A stretch of 64,000 nt of DNA from an uncultured Eubacteriales bacterium (GTDB lineage: Bacteria > Bacillota > Clostridia > Lachnospirales > Lachnospiraceae). The notes beneath the pieces were generated by a model. It was not told the origin of the DNA, made no database searches, and saw only the letters and a program-made list of their open reading frames with translations. The stretch lies in contig OMVN01000014.1 in NCBI GenBank assembly GCA_900314525.1, forward strand, positions 1-64,000. Direction: 5' to 3'. A program made the position numbers and the translations under genes. This document shows, one piece after another, positions 7,887 through 16,230 of this stretch. Position 1 is the first letter of the stretch. The number at the start of each line of letters is the position of its first letter.

Positions 7887-8270
7887 TAATCTTTCGCATA
7901 TATCTTTTGATTTCTGATCGGCACAGCCGTGATTGTTCAGGTATTCACTTAATGACTGTACCCCCATATTACAACCTTCAGTCATAAGCTTGGCTATGGT
8001 TGAATCCTCTTTGTCCAGAGATATGAGAATATTTGTTTTAAGCCAAGACATGCCTTGCGCAATCTTACTAGGTTCTTTTTCTTCTTTTTCATTTTCTTCG
8101 AGAATCTGGTGAATCTCGTCGCAGATTTTTTCATGGTGGCTCTTACTCTCCTTTAGTATATTAAACATTTCTTTGTCTTTTATTTTGTCTAAAACTTCGT
8201 CGATGGAAGAAACTGCCATCTTCGAGCCGGAATCACATTCCTGTAATAAACTGATTGTATCATTTTCCAT
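7836..8270 (-). CDS. ferritin-like four-helix protein (DUF2383-like), hypothetical
   Basis: 144 residues, ATG with GGAGG upstream. Four amphipathic helices are predicted. The start (SLLQECDSGSKMAVSSIDEVLDK) and the later HHEKICDEIHQILEE resemble stress-related ferritin-like/DUF2383-type helical bundles that occur widely in Clostridia. No clear pair of E-x-x-H di-iron motifs is visible, so metal binding is not claimed. Transcribed toward the YoaK-family gene and probably monocistronic. Confidence 0.55.
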   Translation of the reverse strand: MENDTISLLQECDSGSKMAVSSIDEVLDKIKDKEMFNILKESKSHHEKICDEIHQILEENEKEEKEPSKIAQGMSWLKTNILISLDKEDSTIAKLMTEGCNMGVQSLSEYLNNHGCADQKSKDICERLIKIEDKLAKDLRPYLA

Positions 8271-8351
8271 ATAAAACCTCCATAATAAATTAATATTTAA
8301 TATTAAATAAAATGCCCGTATATGAAAAAAATATTCGTATATATAAAATGT

Positions 8352-9038
8352 TTAATCTCTGTCCTGACTTAGAATCAGAATAAGTCTTAAAAGCTGGGCC
8401 AGAGAAGTGATAAGTGCAGCGACATAAGTCATTGCAGCAGCTGTAAGAACAGCTCTTGCTCCGCTAATTTCATCTCTGGTCAGAATTCCAAAGCTATCAA
8501 GGGTATTTAAAGCTCTGTGGCTGGCGTTAAATTCAACAGGAAGAGTTACCAGCTGAAATACCGCAACTGTAGAGAATAGAATTACACCAAGCATTGCAAG
8601 CGGAGTACTTCCTAACAAAAATCCAAGTATTATAAGGAAAGGGGAGATGGTAGAACCAAAATTAGTTACAGGGATTATTGCCTGACGAACTTTAATAGGA
8701 AAATATCCTTTTGCATGCTGGATTGCATGACCGACTTCGTGTGCAGCCACACCTATTGCTGCAATTGAATTGTTTCCATAAACCGAGTCAGACAAGCTGA
8801 CAATATTTGTCTGAGGATTATAGTTATCAGTGAGATTTCCCTGAATCCTCTGAATCTGCACGTTATAAAGTCCATTTTGATCCAAAATCTGTCTGGCTAC
8901 CTGCTCGGCAGTATAACCGTAAGAGGTTCTTATTTTTGAATATTTATTAAAAGCTGCGGATACCATGGATTGTGCTAAGAGTCCAAGCAGAATTGCAGGA
9001 ACCACTAAAACGATATACCAATAATCAATAAAAAACAT
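8352..9038 (-). CDS. YugP-type membrane zinc metallopeptidase
   Basis: 228 residues from ATG 9036-9038, chosen because GGAG lies 8 nt upstream; an in-frame GTG at 9047 overlaps that site. An N-terminal membrane segment (YWYIVLVVPAILLGLLAQ) precedes the zinc motif AAHEVGHAIQH (HExxH). A second hydrophobic pair (SPFLIILGFLLG, PLAMLGVILFSTVAVFQ) is followed by PVEFNASHRAL, whose Glu is the likely third zinc ligand. These features define the Zn_peptidase_2 family typified by Bacillus YugP. The active site should face the cytoplasm or lie at the membrane. Substrate unknown. Confidence 0.88.
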   Translation of the reverse strand: MFFIDYWYIVLVVPAILLGLLAQSMVSAAFNKYSKIRTSYGYTAEQVARQILDQNGLYNVQIQRIQGNLTDNYNPQTNIVSLSDSVYGNNSIAAIGVAAHEVGHAIQHAKGYFPIKVRQAIIPVTNFGSTISPFLIILGFLLGSTPLAMLGVILFSTVAVFQLVTLPVEFNASHRALNTLDSFGILTRDEISGARAVLTAAAMTYVAALITSLAQLLRLILILSQDRD

Positions 9039-9306
9039 ATAAATCACTCCATTTCAAATAAAAATTATTACATGTATTATAATTGTATTTTGTGAAAAAT
9101 AAATGACTTTATGAAAAATTAATTTTTGTATTAAAAAAAATTATGAAAATTCATATTTATGTGTTGAAACATATAAAATTTCGACATTTATTTTGGATTG
9201 TTTGTTAATTGAAGTAAAAATTGCATTATATTAAAATTGTATTCATAGGGTACCCTAAATATAATTACTTGGGTGAATTGATCACGCACCCGTTTTGGAG
9301 GAAAGA

Positions 9307-10281
9307 ATGACATACGAGGAGTTTATTAATTATATAAGGGAAAACATGGAGGAAATGTTAGGTCAGGGGGTTAAGACAAAAATCACCAAAGTTCTTAAGA
9401 ATAACAATGTTGAGATGGACGCACTTTCAGTGGTAAATAGTGAATCTCATATTTCGCCAGTTATTTATCTGAACACATACTACGAGGAATATAAAGAAGG
9501 CAGGGGAATAGAAGAAATATCAGAGGAAATATTTTCTCTTTATGAAGATCACAAGATGGACCTGCAGTTTGATGCGGACTTTTTTAGTGATTTTGACAGA
9601 ATCAAAAACAGGATAGTATATAAATTAATTAATACAGCAAATAATAAAAAGCTTTTGAAGGATATACCAAACATTCCGTTTCTTGACTTGTCAATTGTAT
9701 TTTACTGTATGTTGGACAGCCAGTATCTAGGCAGTGCTACAGCACTAATACATAATGTCCATATGAATATGTGGGGCGTAAAGAAGGAAGAATTATATGA
9801 AATTGCCAAAGAAAATACCCCCCAAATTCTGAAATATGAATTGAAGGATATGAATGACCTTATTGAGGAAATACTTCTATCAGATATCAAAAATGTTGTG
9901 TGTGAAAATGACGGTGAATATGCTTCTAAAGAACAGGAAGATAAGGCAAATAATTTAAAAGATAACCTGATGAAAAATATAAGGGCACAAAAGGATAAAA
10001 TTTCGATGTATGTCCTTACAAATATTCAAAGAATAAATGGGGCTGCATCGATTTTATATGAAGGGGTAATAAAAAGATTTGCAGATATGGTAGACAAGGA
10101 CATTTATATACTTCCAAGCTCAGTACATGAGGTTATACTAGTTCCGGCACTGGAAGGAATGAGTGAAAAATATTTCACGGAAATGGTTAAGGAGGTAAAT
10201 GTAGAGGAATTAGACCAGGTTGATATACTGTCGGATCATTCATATTTTTATAATAGAAAAGAAGATATTATAGAAATGTAA
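9307..10281 (+). CDS. DUF5688 family protein
   Basis: 324 residues from ATG 9307, with GGAGG at 9297-9301; an in-frame TTG at 9295 overlaps that ribosome site and is not used. The start (MTYEEFINYIRENM), the central IPFLDLSIVFYCML and the late IYILPSSVHEVILVP agree with the DUF5688 family, which is abundant in Lachnospiraceae. No catalytic motif, membrane segment or signal peptide is visible, so the product is probably a soluble cytoplasmic protein of unknown role. A 260-bp AT-rich intergenic region precedes it. Confidence 0.75.
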   Translation: MTYEEFINYIRENMEEMLGQGVKTKITKVLKNNNVEMDALSVVNSESHISPVIYLNTYYEEYKEGRGIEEISEEIFSLYEDHKMDLQFDADFFSDFDRIKNRIVYKLINTANNKKLLKDIPNIPFLDLSIVFYCMLDSQYLGSATALIHNVHMNMWGVKKEELYEIAKENTPQILKYELKDMNDLIEEILLSDIKNVVCENDGEYASKEQEDKANNLKDNLMKNIRAQKDKISMYVLTNIQRINGAASILYEGVIKRFADMVDKDIYILPSSVHEVILVPALEGMSEKYFTEMVKEVNVEELDQVDILSDHSYFYNRKEDIIEM

Positions 10282-10284
10282 AAA

Positions 10285-10356
10285 TGCACCCGATGAGAAT
10301 TGAACTCACACTAATGGCTCCGGAGGCCATCGCTCTATCCATTAAGCTACGGGTAC
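10285..10356 (-). tRNA. tRNA-Arg(CCG)
   Basis: On the minus strand the seven-base acceptor GTACCCG pairs with CGGGTGC (one T-G wobble). A D-arm with AATGGAT loop, an anticodon stem ATGGC/GCCAT enclosing CTCCGGA (anticodon CCG) and a T-arm GTGAG/CTCAT with TTCAATT loop complete the cloverleaf; the discriminator is A. CCA is not encoded. It reads CGG, a rare codon in this AT-rich genome. It lies 4 bp past the DUF5688 gene on the opposite strand. Confidence 0.93.
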
Positions 10357-10478
10357 ATAAAGGATATTTTAAATTATATTTCCTAAAAAGGCAAGAGAAT
10401 TAGTTGCATTTTAGGTATGGATTTGATAAAATAAAGAGTAATTTTATCTAATTACCGCAGAATAGGAAAGAGGAAAAA

Positions 10479-11951
10479 ATGGGTTCACATAAAAAAAATA
10501 AAAAGATAAATGAAAATAAAAACACTAAACCATCTGCTCCAGAGGATGGTGAGTTCAAAGATCTAGACGAACTTATTGCACATATAGATGAGCTTAATAG
10601 GAGAAGAGAGGAAATGTCCTCTAAGACTAAAGAGCTTATCAAAGGCGACAAAGAAGCAATAAGCAAGATGAAAGAAGATAAGAAGGATAATGCCGAGGTT
10701 GACAAGGCATTGGAAGATACGGAAGATAAAGAGTCATCAAGTAAAGATGCTAAAAAGGAAAGTCCTAAAAAAGAAAGCCTAAAAAAGGAAAATAACAAAA
10801 AAGAAAGCATCAAAAAAGAAAGTATCAAAGAGGAATCAAAATCTGATTTGGATGACATAACTCAGGAGAAAACTGATGACGACGATGATGAGTTGGATTA
10901 TCTTGATGACGATGAGAGTTCAGCACGAGTTAAACTCGATTTCTTTGACAATGACAACAGAACACAGATAAGGAAAGAAAATCCTAATTATCTTAGACAT
11001 GATAATAAACCTGAAAAATCATTAATAGTAGTAGTCGGAGCAATTGTTGCTGCATTATTTGTTTGCATGTTTGTTGCGCTTGGAATCGATTCTAAGAATA
11101 AGGTTGATGATGAAACAGTAAAAATTCAGACACTTTCTAAGAAATTTATCGATGAAAAAACAATAGATAAAGTAGCTATGATGCAGACAGTAAACGATTT
11201 ATATGCAGCACTTGATGCTGAGGACAATGAGAAAGCAAAGTCATACATTTACAGCTCAAATGGAAAAGATGATGAGGGAATTGATGAGGGACTTGCTAAA
11301 CTTAAAGAAGATATAGCCCTTTCAAAGAAACTCACAGGAACAAGCCAGATGAATTTTACAGAATGCTATATTCAGAAAGGACTTCATAAGAACGAATATA
11401 TCGTCTACATGAAATTTATAATGAATATCTCAGGTGTAAGTACACCAGCACCAGGTATCTACAGATATTACATGATTGATGATGTAAAGGATGAAGACAA
11501 AACTGTAGAAGAGACAACTGTAGCAGAAGAAACAACAGGAGATACAGCAGTTGCTGATGAGACAACATCTGAAGCTGCAACAGAAGAATCTAAGGAACCT
11601 GCAAAGGCAGAAGTAAAACACAATTACAAACTTATGCTTATATCATATGATAGTGATTCTGAGATTTACAGTTATATGGCAAAGATGCAGGATTGCAATT
11701 CTGTAACAGCACTGTTTAAGCAGGTAAATAAAGAGTACAACAATGCATTAGAGAATGACAGCCAGTTAAAGGCAATAGTTGATGCTCTTGAGAACAAAGA
11801 AGACACAAAGAAAGATAACAAAGAAGAGACAACAGAGGCTGAGACAACTACTGAGGCAGTAAGTGAGACAATTGCAGAAGAAACAACAGCGGAAGAAACA
11901 ACATCAGAAGAATTACCTTCGGAAGATACAGTAGAAGAAGATGCAGAGTAA
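10479..11951 (+). CDS. acidic single-pass membrane protein with low-complexity ends
   Basis: 490 residues, ATG with AGGAAAGAGG upstream. The first ~175 residues are highly charged (KKESPKKESLKKE-type Lys/Ser/Glu repeats and a DDDDDELDY patch), then one transmembrane helix (~181-203, LIVVVGAIVAALFVCMFVALGI), then an outer domain (~205-330 and 385-440) interrupted by ETT-rich linkers, and an ETTAEETTSEE tail. The inside-charged/outside-globular layout suggests a surface protein. The outer domain matches no family I know. The similar DELDYLDDDE and DELDFLDDDI patches here and in the 53816 product are probably only compositional. Confidence 0.7.
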   Translation: MGSHKKNKKINENKNTKPSAPEDGEFKDLDELIAHIDELNRRREEMSSKTKELIKGDKEAISKMKEDKKDNAEVDKALEDTEDKESSSKDAKKESPKKESLKKENNKKESIKKESIKEESKSDLDDITQEKTDDDDDELDYLDDDESSARVKLDFFDNDNRTQIRKENPNYLRHDNKPEKSLIVVVGAIVAALFVCMFVALGIDSKNKVDDETVKIQTLSKKFIDEKTIDKVAMMQTVNDLYAALDAEDNEKAKSYIYSSNGKDDEGIDEGLAKLKEDIALSKKLTGTSQMNFTECYIQKGLHKNEYIVYMKFIMNISGVSTPAPGIYRYYMIDDVKDEDKTVEETTVAEETTGDTAVADETTSEAATEESKEPAKAEVKHNYKLMLISYDSDSEIYSYMAKMQDCNSVTALFKQVNKEYNNALENDSQLKAIVDALENKEDTKKDNKEETTEAETTTEAVSETIAEETTAEETTSEELPSEDTVEEDAE

Positions 11952-11965
11952 ATTGAGTTAAGTGT

Positions 11966-12000
11966 TAGCACCGACCACGGAAGTGGCCGGTGCTATTTTA
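11966..12000 (+). terminator. intrinsic terminator
   Basis: TAGCACCGACCAC and GTGGCCGGTGCTA form a 13-bp stem (one mismatch) closed by a GGAA tetraloop, followed by TTTTA. Confidence 0.75.
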
Positions 12001-12009
12001 AAATAAGAA

Positions 12010-12275
12010 TACCTCCAGAGACGAAAAAGAGGAAAATGGAGGCATTGGATTTGGAATTATGACATGGATTGTCGGAGGAAAATGCCTCCAGAGACGAAAA
12101 AGAGGAAAATGGAGGCATTGGATTTCAAATTATGACATGGATTGCCGGAGGAAAATACCTCCAGAGACGAAAAAGAGGAAAATGGAGGCATTTGATTTGG
12201 GATTATGACATGGATTGCCGGAGGAAATTATGACATGGATTGCCGGAGGAAAATACCTCCAGAGACGAAAAAGAG
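12010..12275. repeat. tandem array of 73-bp units with CCTCCA/TGGAGG hairpin core
   Basis: Four units start at 12010, 12083, 12156 and 12254. The first two steps are exactly 73 bp; the third is 98 bp because a 25-bp piece (ATTATGACATGGATTGCCGGAGG type) is duplicated at about 12202-12250. Each core has CCTCCA, a loop containing GACGAAAAAGAGGAAAA, and TGGAGGC. The last unit loses the 3' arm. Across unit borders GGAGG and CCTCC can also pair with each other (GGAGGAAAATACCTCC), so two alternative folds exist. The period is not a multiple of 3, so it is noncoding. It fills most of the 360-bp gap before the gene at 12313. Confidence 0.9.
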
Positions 12276-12312
12276 TGAATTAGAGGACAATTGAGATATG
12301 GGGGGACTATAA

Positions 12313-13113
12313 ATGGTATTAAAAAGGGAAATGGAACAGGAAAGAGTGAAAACACAGGAGTTATTGGAAAAAGTATTAAAGTTGAATAGAGAAATTCAGC
12401 ACACTAAGGGGAAAGTAAAGGTATTGGTTAAGGGGGAAAGCTTACAATTTTATATGAAGACATGCAAGGAAGATGGGGTTGATGGGAGATATTTACATGC
12501 GGATGAAAAAGAAAAAGCAATATCCATTGTTAAAGCGGAATATTATAACAAACTAATAAATGCATTAGAAGAGAGAATAAGGAATATTAATCGATTGATG
12601 CTCTGCATAGATAGGACTGATCCGTTTAAGATATATCTAAGTATGGGAAAAGGAAAACAGAGGATAGTGGAATCTCTAGTAACTAGTAATAAGGAATATA
12701 GGGAAGAATGGCTAAGTGAAGAATACCAAGGTAAAGAATTTAGAGAAGATACATCAGAAATCTATACTGATAGAGGAGAGCGTGTAAGGTCAAAGTCAGA
12801 GAAAATAATAGCAGATAAATTATATAATGAAAATATTCCTTATCGATATGAGTATCCATTAGATATCCCATATTTTGGAATAATATATCCTGACTTTACG
12901 ATTTTGGACGAAGAAAAAAGGAGAAATATAATTTATGAACACTTCGGATTAATGGATGATGAAAATTACGTGAATAAAGCAATATCAAAAATCCAGTTAT
13001 ATGCAAGTGCGGGTTATATTCTTGGAGACAATTTATTTATAACTATGGAGACTTCGGTAAAGCCATTTGATAGCAGGATATTAGATGGAATAATAGGGGT
13101 TATAAAAAAATAA
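12313..13113 (+). CDS. predicted PD-(D/E)XK nuclease-like protein
   Basis: 266 residues, ATG with GGGGGA upstream. The first ~100 residues are helical and charged (coiled-coil-like MEQERVKTQELLEKVLKLN). From ~155 a PD-(D/E)XK-like core appears: RSKSEKIIADKLYNENIPY (helix with Glu), YEYPLDI, then IYPDFTIL (the Asp) and NIIYEHFG, where E-x-F follows a beta strand as in motif III with Lys replaced. A later Lys (KIQLYASAGYI) may compensate. No partner methylase or helicase is adjacent. The gene begins about 40 bp after the tandem hairpin array. Candidate roles are DNA repair, defence or selfish-element nuclease; the evidence is pattern only. Confidence 0.6.
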   Translation: MVLKREMEQERVKTQELLEKVLKLNREIQHTKGKVKVLVKGESLQFYMKTCKEDGVDGRYLHADEKEKAISIVKAEYYNKLINALEERIRNINRLMLCIDRTDPFKIYLSMGKGKQRIVESLVTSNKEYREEWLSEEYQGKEFREDTSEIYTDRGERVRSKSEKIIADKLYNENIPYRYEYPLDIPYFGIIYPDFTILDEEKRRNIIYEHFGLMDDENYVNKAISKIQLYASAGYILGDNLFITMETSVKPFDSRILDGIIGVIKK

Positions 13114-13123
13114 AAAATTGTTG

Positions 13124-13152
13124 TTGACTTTAATAAAGTAAAGTAATATAAT
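13124..13152 (+). promoter_or_regulatory. promoter of gdhA
   Basis: TTGACT at 13124-13129 and TATAAT at 13147-13152 with a 17-bp spacer. It starts ten bases after the stop of the previous gene. Confidence 0.8.
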
Positions 13153-13165
13153 GATTTCCGAGGAT

Positions 13166-13220
13166 GATGCCAAGGGCGGCTAGAAAACTTGTGTTTTCGT
13201 GTGCCATGGCATCTTTTTTT
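13166..13220 (+). terminator. terminator-like structure in the gdhA leader (possible attenuator)
   Basis: GATGCCA (13166-13172) pairs with TGGCATC (13207-13213), enclosing an inner GAAAAC-TTGT-GTTTTC hairpin, and is followed by seven T. It lies after the -10 box and before the ribosome site, so the transcript from the gdhA promoter must pass it. Ordinary termination of the upstream gene is less likely because the promoter is in between. Confidence 0.65.
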
Positions 13221-13222
13221 AG

Positions 13223-14593
<1,371 letters not shown>

Positions 14594-14628
14594 TTTATAA
14601 CGGATACCGAAAATAATATAAAATGATG

Positions 14629-14666
14629 ATGACCTCCAGATATAATCTGGGGGTCATTTGTTTTTT
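14629..14666 (+). terminator. gdhA terminator
   Basis: ATGACCTCCAGAT (14629-14641) pairs with ATCTGGGGGTCAT (14645-14657), with a 3-nt loop and one wobble, then TTGTTTTTT. Its arms again contain CCTCCAGA. Confidence 0.85.
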
Positions 14667-14710
14667 ACCCCATATTTATGGATAAAGCTGATTAATTCGT
14701 CTCCCGCTTA

Positions 14711-14739
14711 TTGACTACAAACCTATAATAAACTATAAT
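14711..14739 (+). promoter_or_regulatory. promoter of the YqeY operon
   Basis: TTGACT at 14711-14716, 17-bp spacer, TATAAT at 14734-14739. Confidence 0.75.
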
Positions 14740-14795
14740 TGTAGCAGATTTGGTGCGTGAAAAATCACGTTAATAATACAAGGAGGAACACTAAA

Positions 14796-15242
14796 ATGGG
14801 AATGATTGACAACGTAAGATCAGAAATGGTTGCAGCAATGAAGAACAAGGATAAAGAGAGAAAAGAAGCTTTATCAGCGCTTCTATCAGCACTCAAAAAT
14901 GTTGCAATTGATAAAAGAGCAGATTTGACAGATGCAGAAGAAGCTACAGTTGTTTTGAAAGAAATAAAGCAGCTTCATGACACATTAGAACAGACACCTG
15001 CAGATAGAACAGATATTATAGAGCAGTGCAATTTCAGAATTAAAGTATATGAAGAATTTGCTCCAAAGATGATGAGCGAGGATGAAATAAAAGAACAGGT
15101 AAGTGCAGTAATTGCTGAACTTGGAATTGATGAACCTAAGGCTTCAGATAAGGGCAAGATAATGAAGCTTCTTATGCCAAAGGTTAAGGGAAAGGCTGAT
15201 GGAAGTCTTGTATCAAAGGTTGTTGGAGATTTTTTAAACTAG
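14796..15242 (+). CDS. GatB/YqeY domain protein
   Basis: 148 residues from ATG 14796 with AAGGAGG upstream; an in-frame ATG 39 bases earlier lacks one. The whole protein is the YqeY domain: KERKEALSALLSALKN, then EEATVVLKEIKQLHDTLEQ, then FAPKMMSEDEIKEQV and GKIMKLLMPKVKGKADGSLV near the end. The domain is the tail of GatB/GatE amidotransferase subunits and is thought to contact tRNA; stand-alone YqeY proteins have no proven function. Heads a four-gene operon with short spacings. Confidence 0.9.
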   Translation: MGMIDNVRSEMVAAMKNKDKERKEALSALLSALKNVAIDKRADLTDAEEATVVLKEIKQLHDTLEQTPADRTDIIEQCNFRIKVYEEFAPKMMSEDEIKEQVSAVIAELGIDEPKASDKGKIMKLLMPKVKGKADGSLVSKVVGDFLN

Positions 15243-15255
15243 GAGAAGTGGTTTA

Positions 15256-15636
15256 ATGAAGAGTAAGAAGAAACCAGTCAAGAAGACGATGTATTTCTAT
15301 TACATGACAGATAATGAGATTTCTGTCAGAGAGATATCTGAAGTTGTAATGGAAGAAAAGAAGAAGCAAGAAGTGGTTGAAGTCTGGAATGAGGCACAGG
15401 TTATAGAAATATCAACTATTGATAAGAGAACAATTGATATTGAGATGATGGAGCTTTTTCAAGGAGAAAACGACAAGAAATTCCTTGATAACAACAATGT
15501 AAAATGCATTTTCTCTATACGCACTGAGGAAGAAGATGTAAACAGGGTTTCAGATATTTTCAAAAAAGTAACTAAAGAATATTCAGGTTTTGTGTGCTCT
15601 GACTCCGAAGATTTTAAACCGTATCTTGTGGGATAG
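15256..15636 (+). CDS. hypothetical protein in YqeY operon
   Basis: 126 residues, ATG with AGGAG upstream, 13 bp after the YqeY gene. A Lys-rich N-terminus (MKSKKKPVKKTM) is followed by an alternating strand/helix domain (YFYYMTDNEISVREISEVV ... CIFSIRTEEEDVNRVSDIFKKV). There is no signal peptide, membrane segment or catalytic motif. I do not recognise the family. The context suggests a small housekeeping protein co-expressed with its neighbours. Confidence 0.7.
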   Translation: MKSKKKPVKKTMYFYYMTDNEISVREISEVVMEEKKKQEVVEVWNEAQVIEISTIDKRTIDIEMMELFQGENDKKFLDNNNVKCIFSIRTEEEDVNRVSDIFKKVTKEYSGFVCSDSEDFKPYLVG

Positions 15637-15650
15637 GAAAGGAAGTAGTA

Positions 15651-15890
15651 ATGGTTAATCCAGCAAAACTAATGAAAATAATGAGTGCCAAGAACAAGTT
15701 TGGCGCAACTCATCCAAAATTTATGGCATTTATTAAAAATGTTATCTGTACCGGAGTAGAGGAAGGCACAGTTATAGAAGTAACAGTTACAAAGCCAGGC
15801 ATGAAGGCAGTAACAACTAATTTGTCAGTTAAGAACTCAGATCTTGAACTGTTTGACCAGTTAAAAGATTTAACATCTAAATCAATATAA
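15651..15890 (+). CDS. hypothetical small protein in YqeY operon
   Basis: 79 residues, ATG with AGGAAG upstream, 14 bp after the previous gene. MVNPAKLMKIMSAKNKFGATHPKFMAFI is followed by a short beta region (EEGTVIEVTVTKPGMKAVTTNLSV) and a helix. The pattern suggests a single alpha/beta domain. I believe similar small proteins occur in other Clostridia, but no function is known to me. Confidence 0.7.
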   Translation: MVNPAKLMKIMSAKNKFGATHPKFMAFIKNVICTGVEEGTVIEVTVTKPGMKAVTTNLSVKNSDLELFDQLKDLTSKSI

Positions 15891-15925
15891 ATAAGAAAGG
15901 AACGCCCCCGGGCGCGGTAAACCAA

Positions 15926-16177
15926 ATGTTAGAATTCAGATATGACACACAGTTATTAATTGAAGGAGAAGACCTTGATGAAGATGTAATCAACGATTAT
16001 ATTACAGATAATTTCAAGGGAGACTGCCTCTTAGCAGTTGGAGATGATGAATTAATCAAAATTCATTTCCACACAAATGAACCATGGAAACTCCTTGAGT
16101 ACTGTGCAGGTCTTGGAGAAATCTACGACATAGTTGTAGAAGACATGGACAGACAGGCAAGAGGATTGAAGGGCTAA
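15926..16177 (+). CDS. stand-alone domain like the C-terminal part of FakA/YloV (DAK-related)
   Basis: 83 residues. YDTQLLIEGEDLDEDVINDYI, LLAVGDDELIKIHFHTNEP and LGEIYDIVVEDM closely follow the last domain of YloV/FakA, the fatty-acid kinase subunit, but the DhaL-like kinase domain is missing. FakA hands acyl groups to FakB for phosphorylation; a lone C-terminal domain might bind such partners. The start is odd: AAAGGA lies 23 nt before the ATG, separated by a GC-rich CGCCCCCGGGCG palindrome that may fold and shorten the distance. No better start is in frame. Confidence 0.7.
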   Translation: MLEFRYDTQLLIEGEDLDEDVINDYITDNFKGDCLLAVGDDELIKIHFHTNEPWKLLEYCAGLGEIYDIVVEDMDRQARGLKG

Positions 16178-16190
16178 TAACAAACGAATC

Positions 16191-16216
16191 TAAGCCAGCC
16201 ATTAGTGGCTGGCTTA
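16191..16216 (+). terminator. hairpin after the YqeY operon
   Basis: TAAGCCAGCCA and TGGCTGGCTTA form a perfect 11-bp stem with TTAG loop. The tract after it is AATAAA, not U-rich, so termination may be weak and some transcription may reach aroB. Confidence 0.55.
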
Positions 16217-16230
16217 AATAAAAGGTAGAA

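Noticed and set aside
12010-12275. Repeat array as CRISPR
   Set aside because: Units are continuous 73-bp repeats with no unique spacers, and no cas gene is near.
15901-15916. CGCCCCCGGGCG as cloning or assembly artefact
   Set aside because: It is GC-rich and odd, but the flanks read smoothly into genes on both sides, so I left it as a real sequence with an unusual role.
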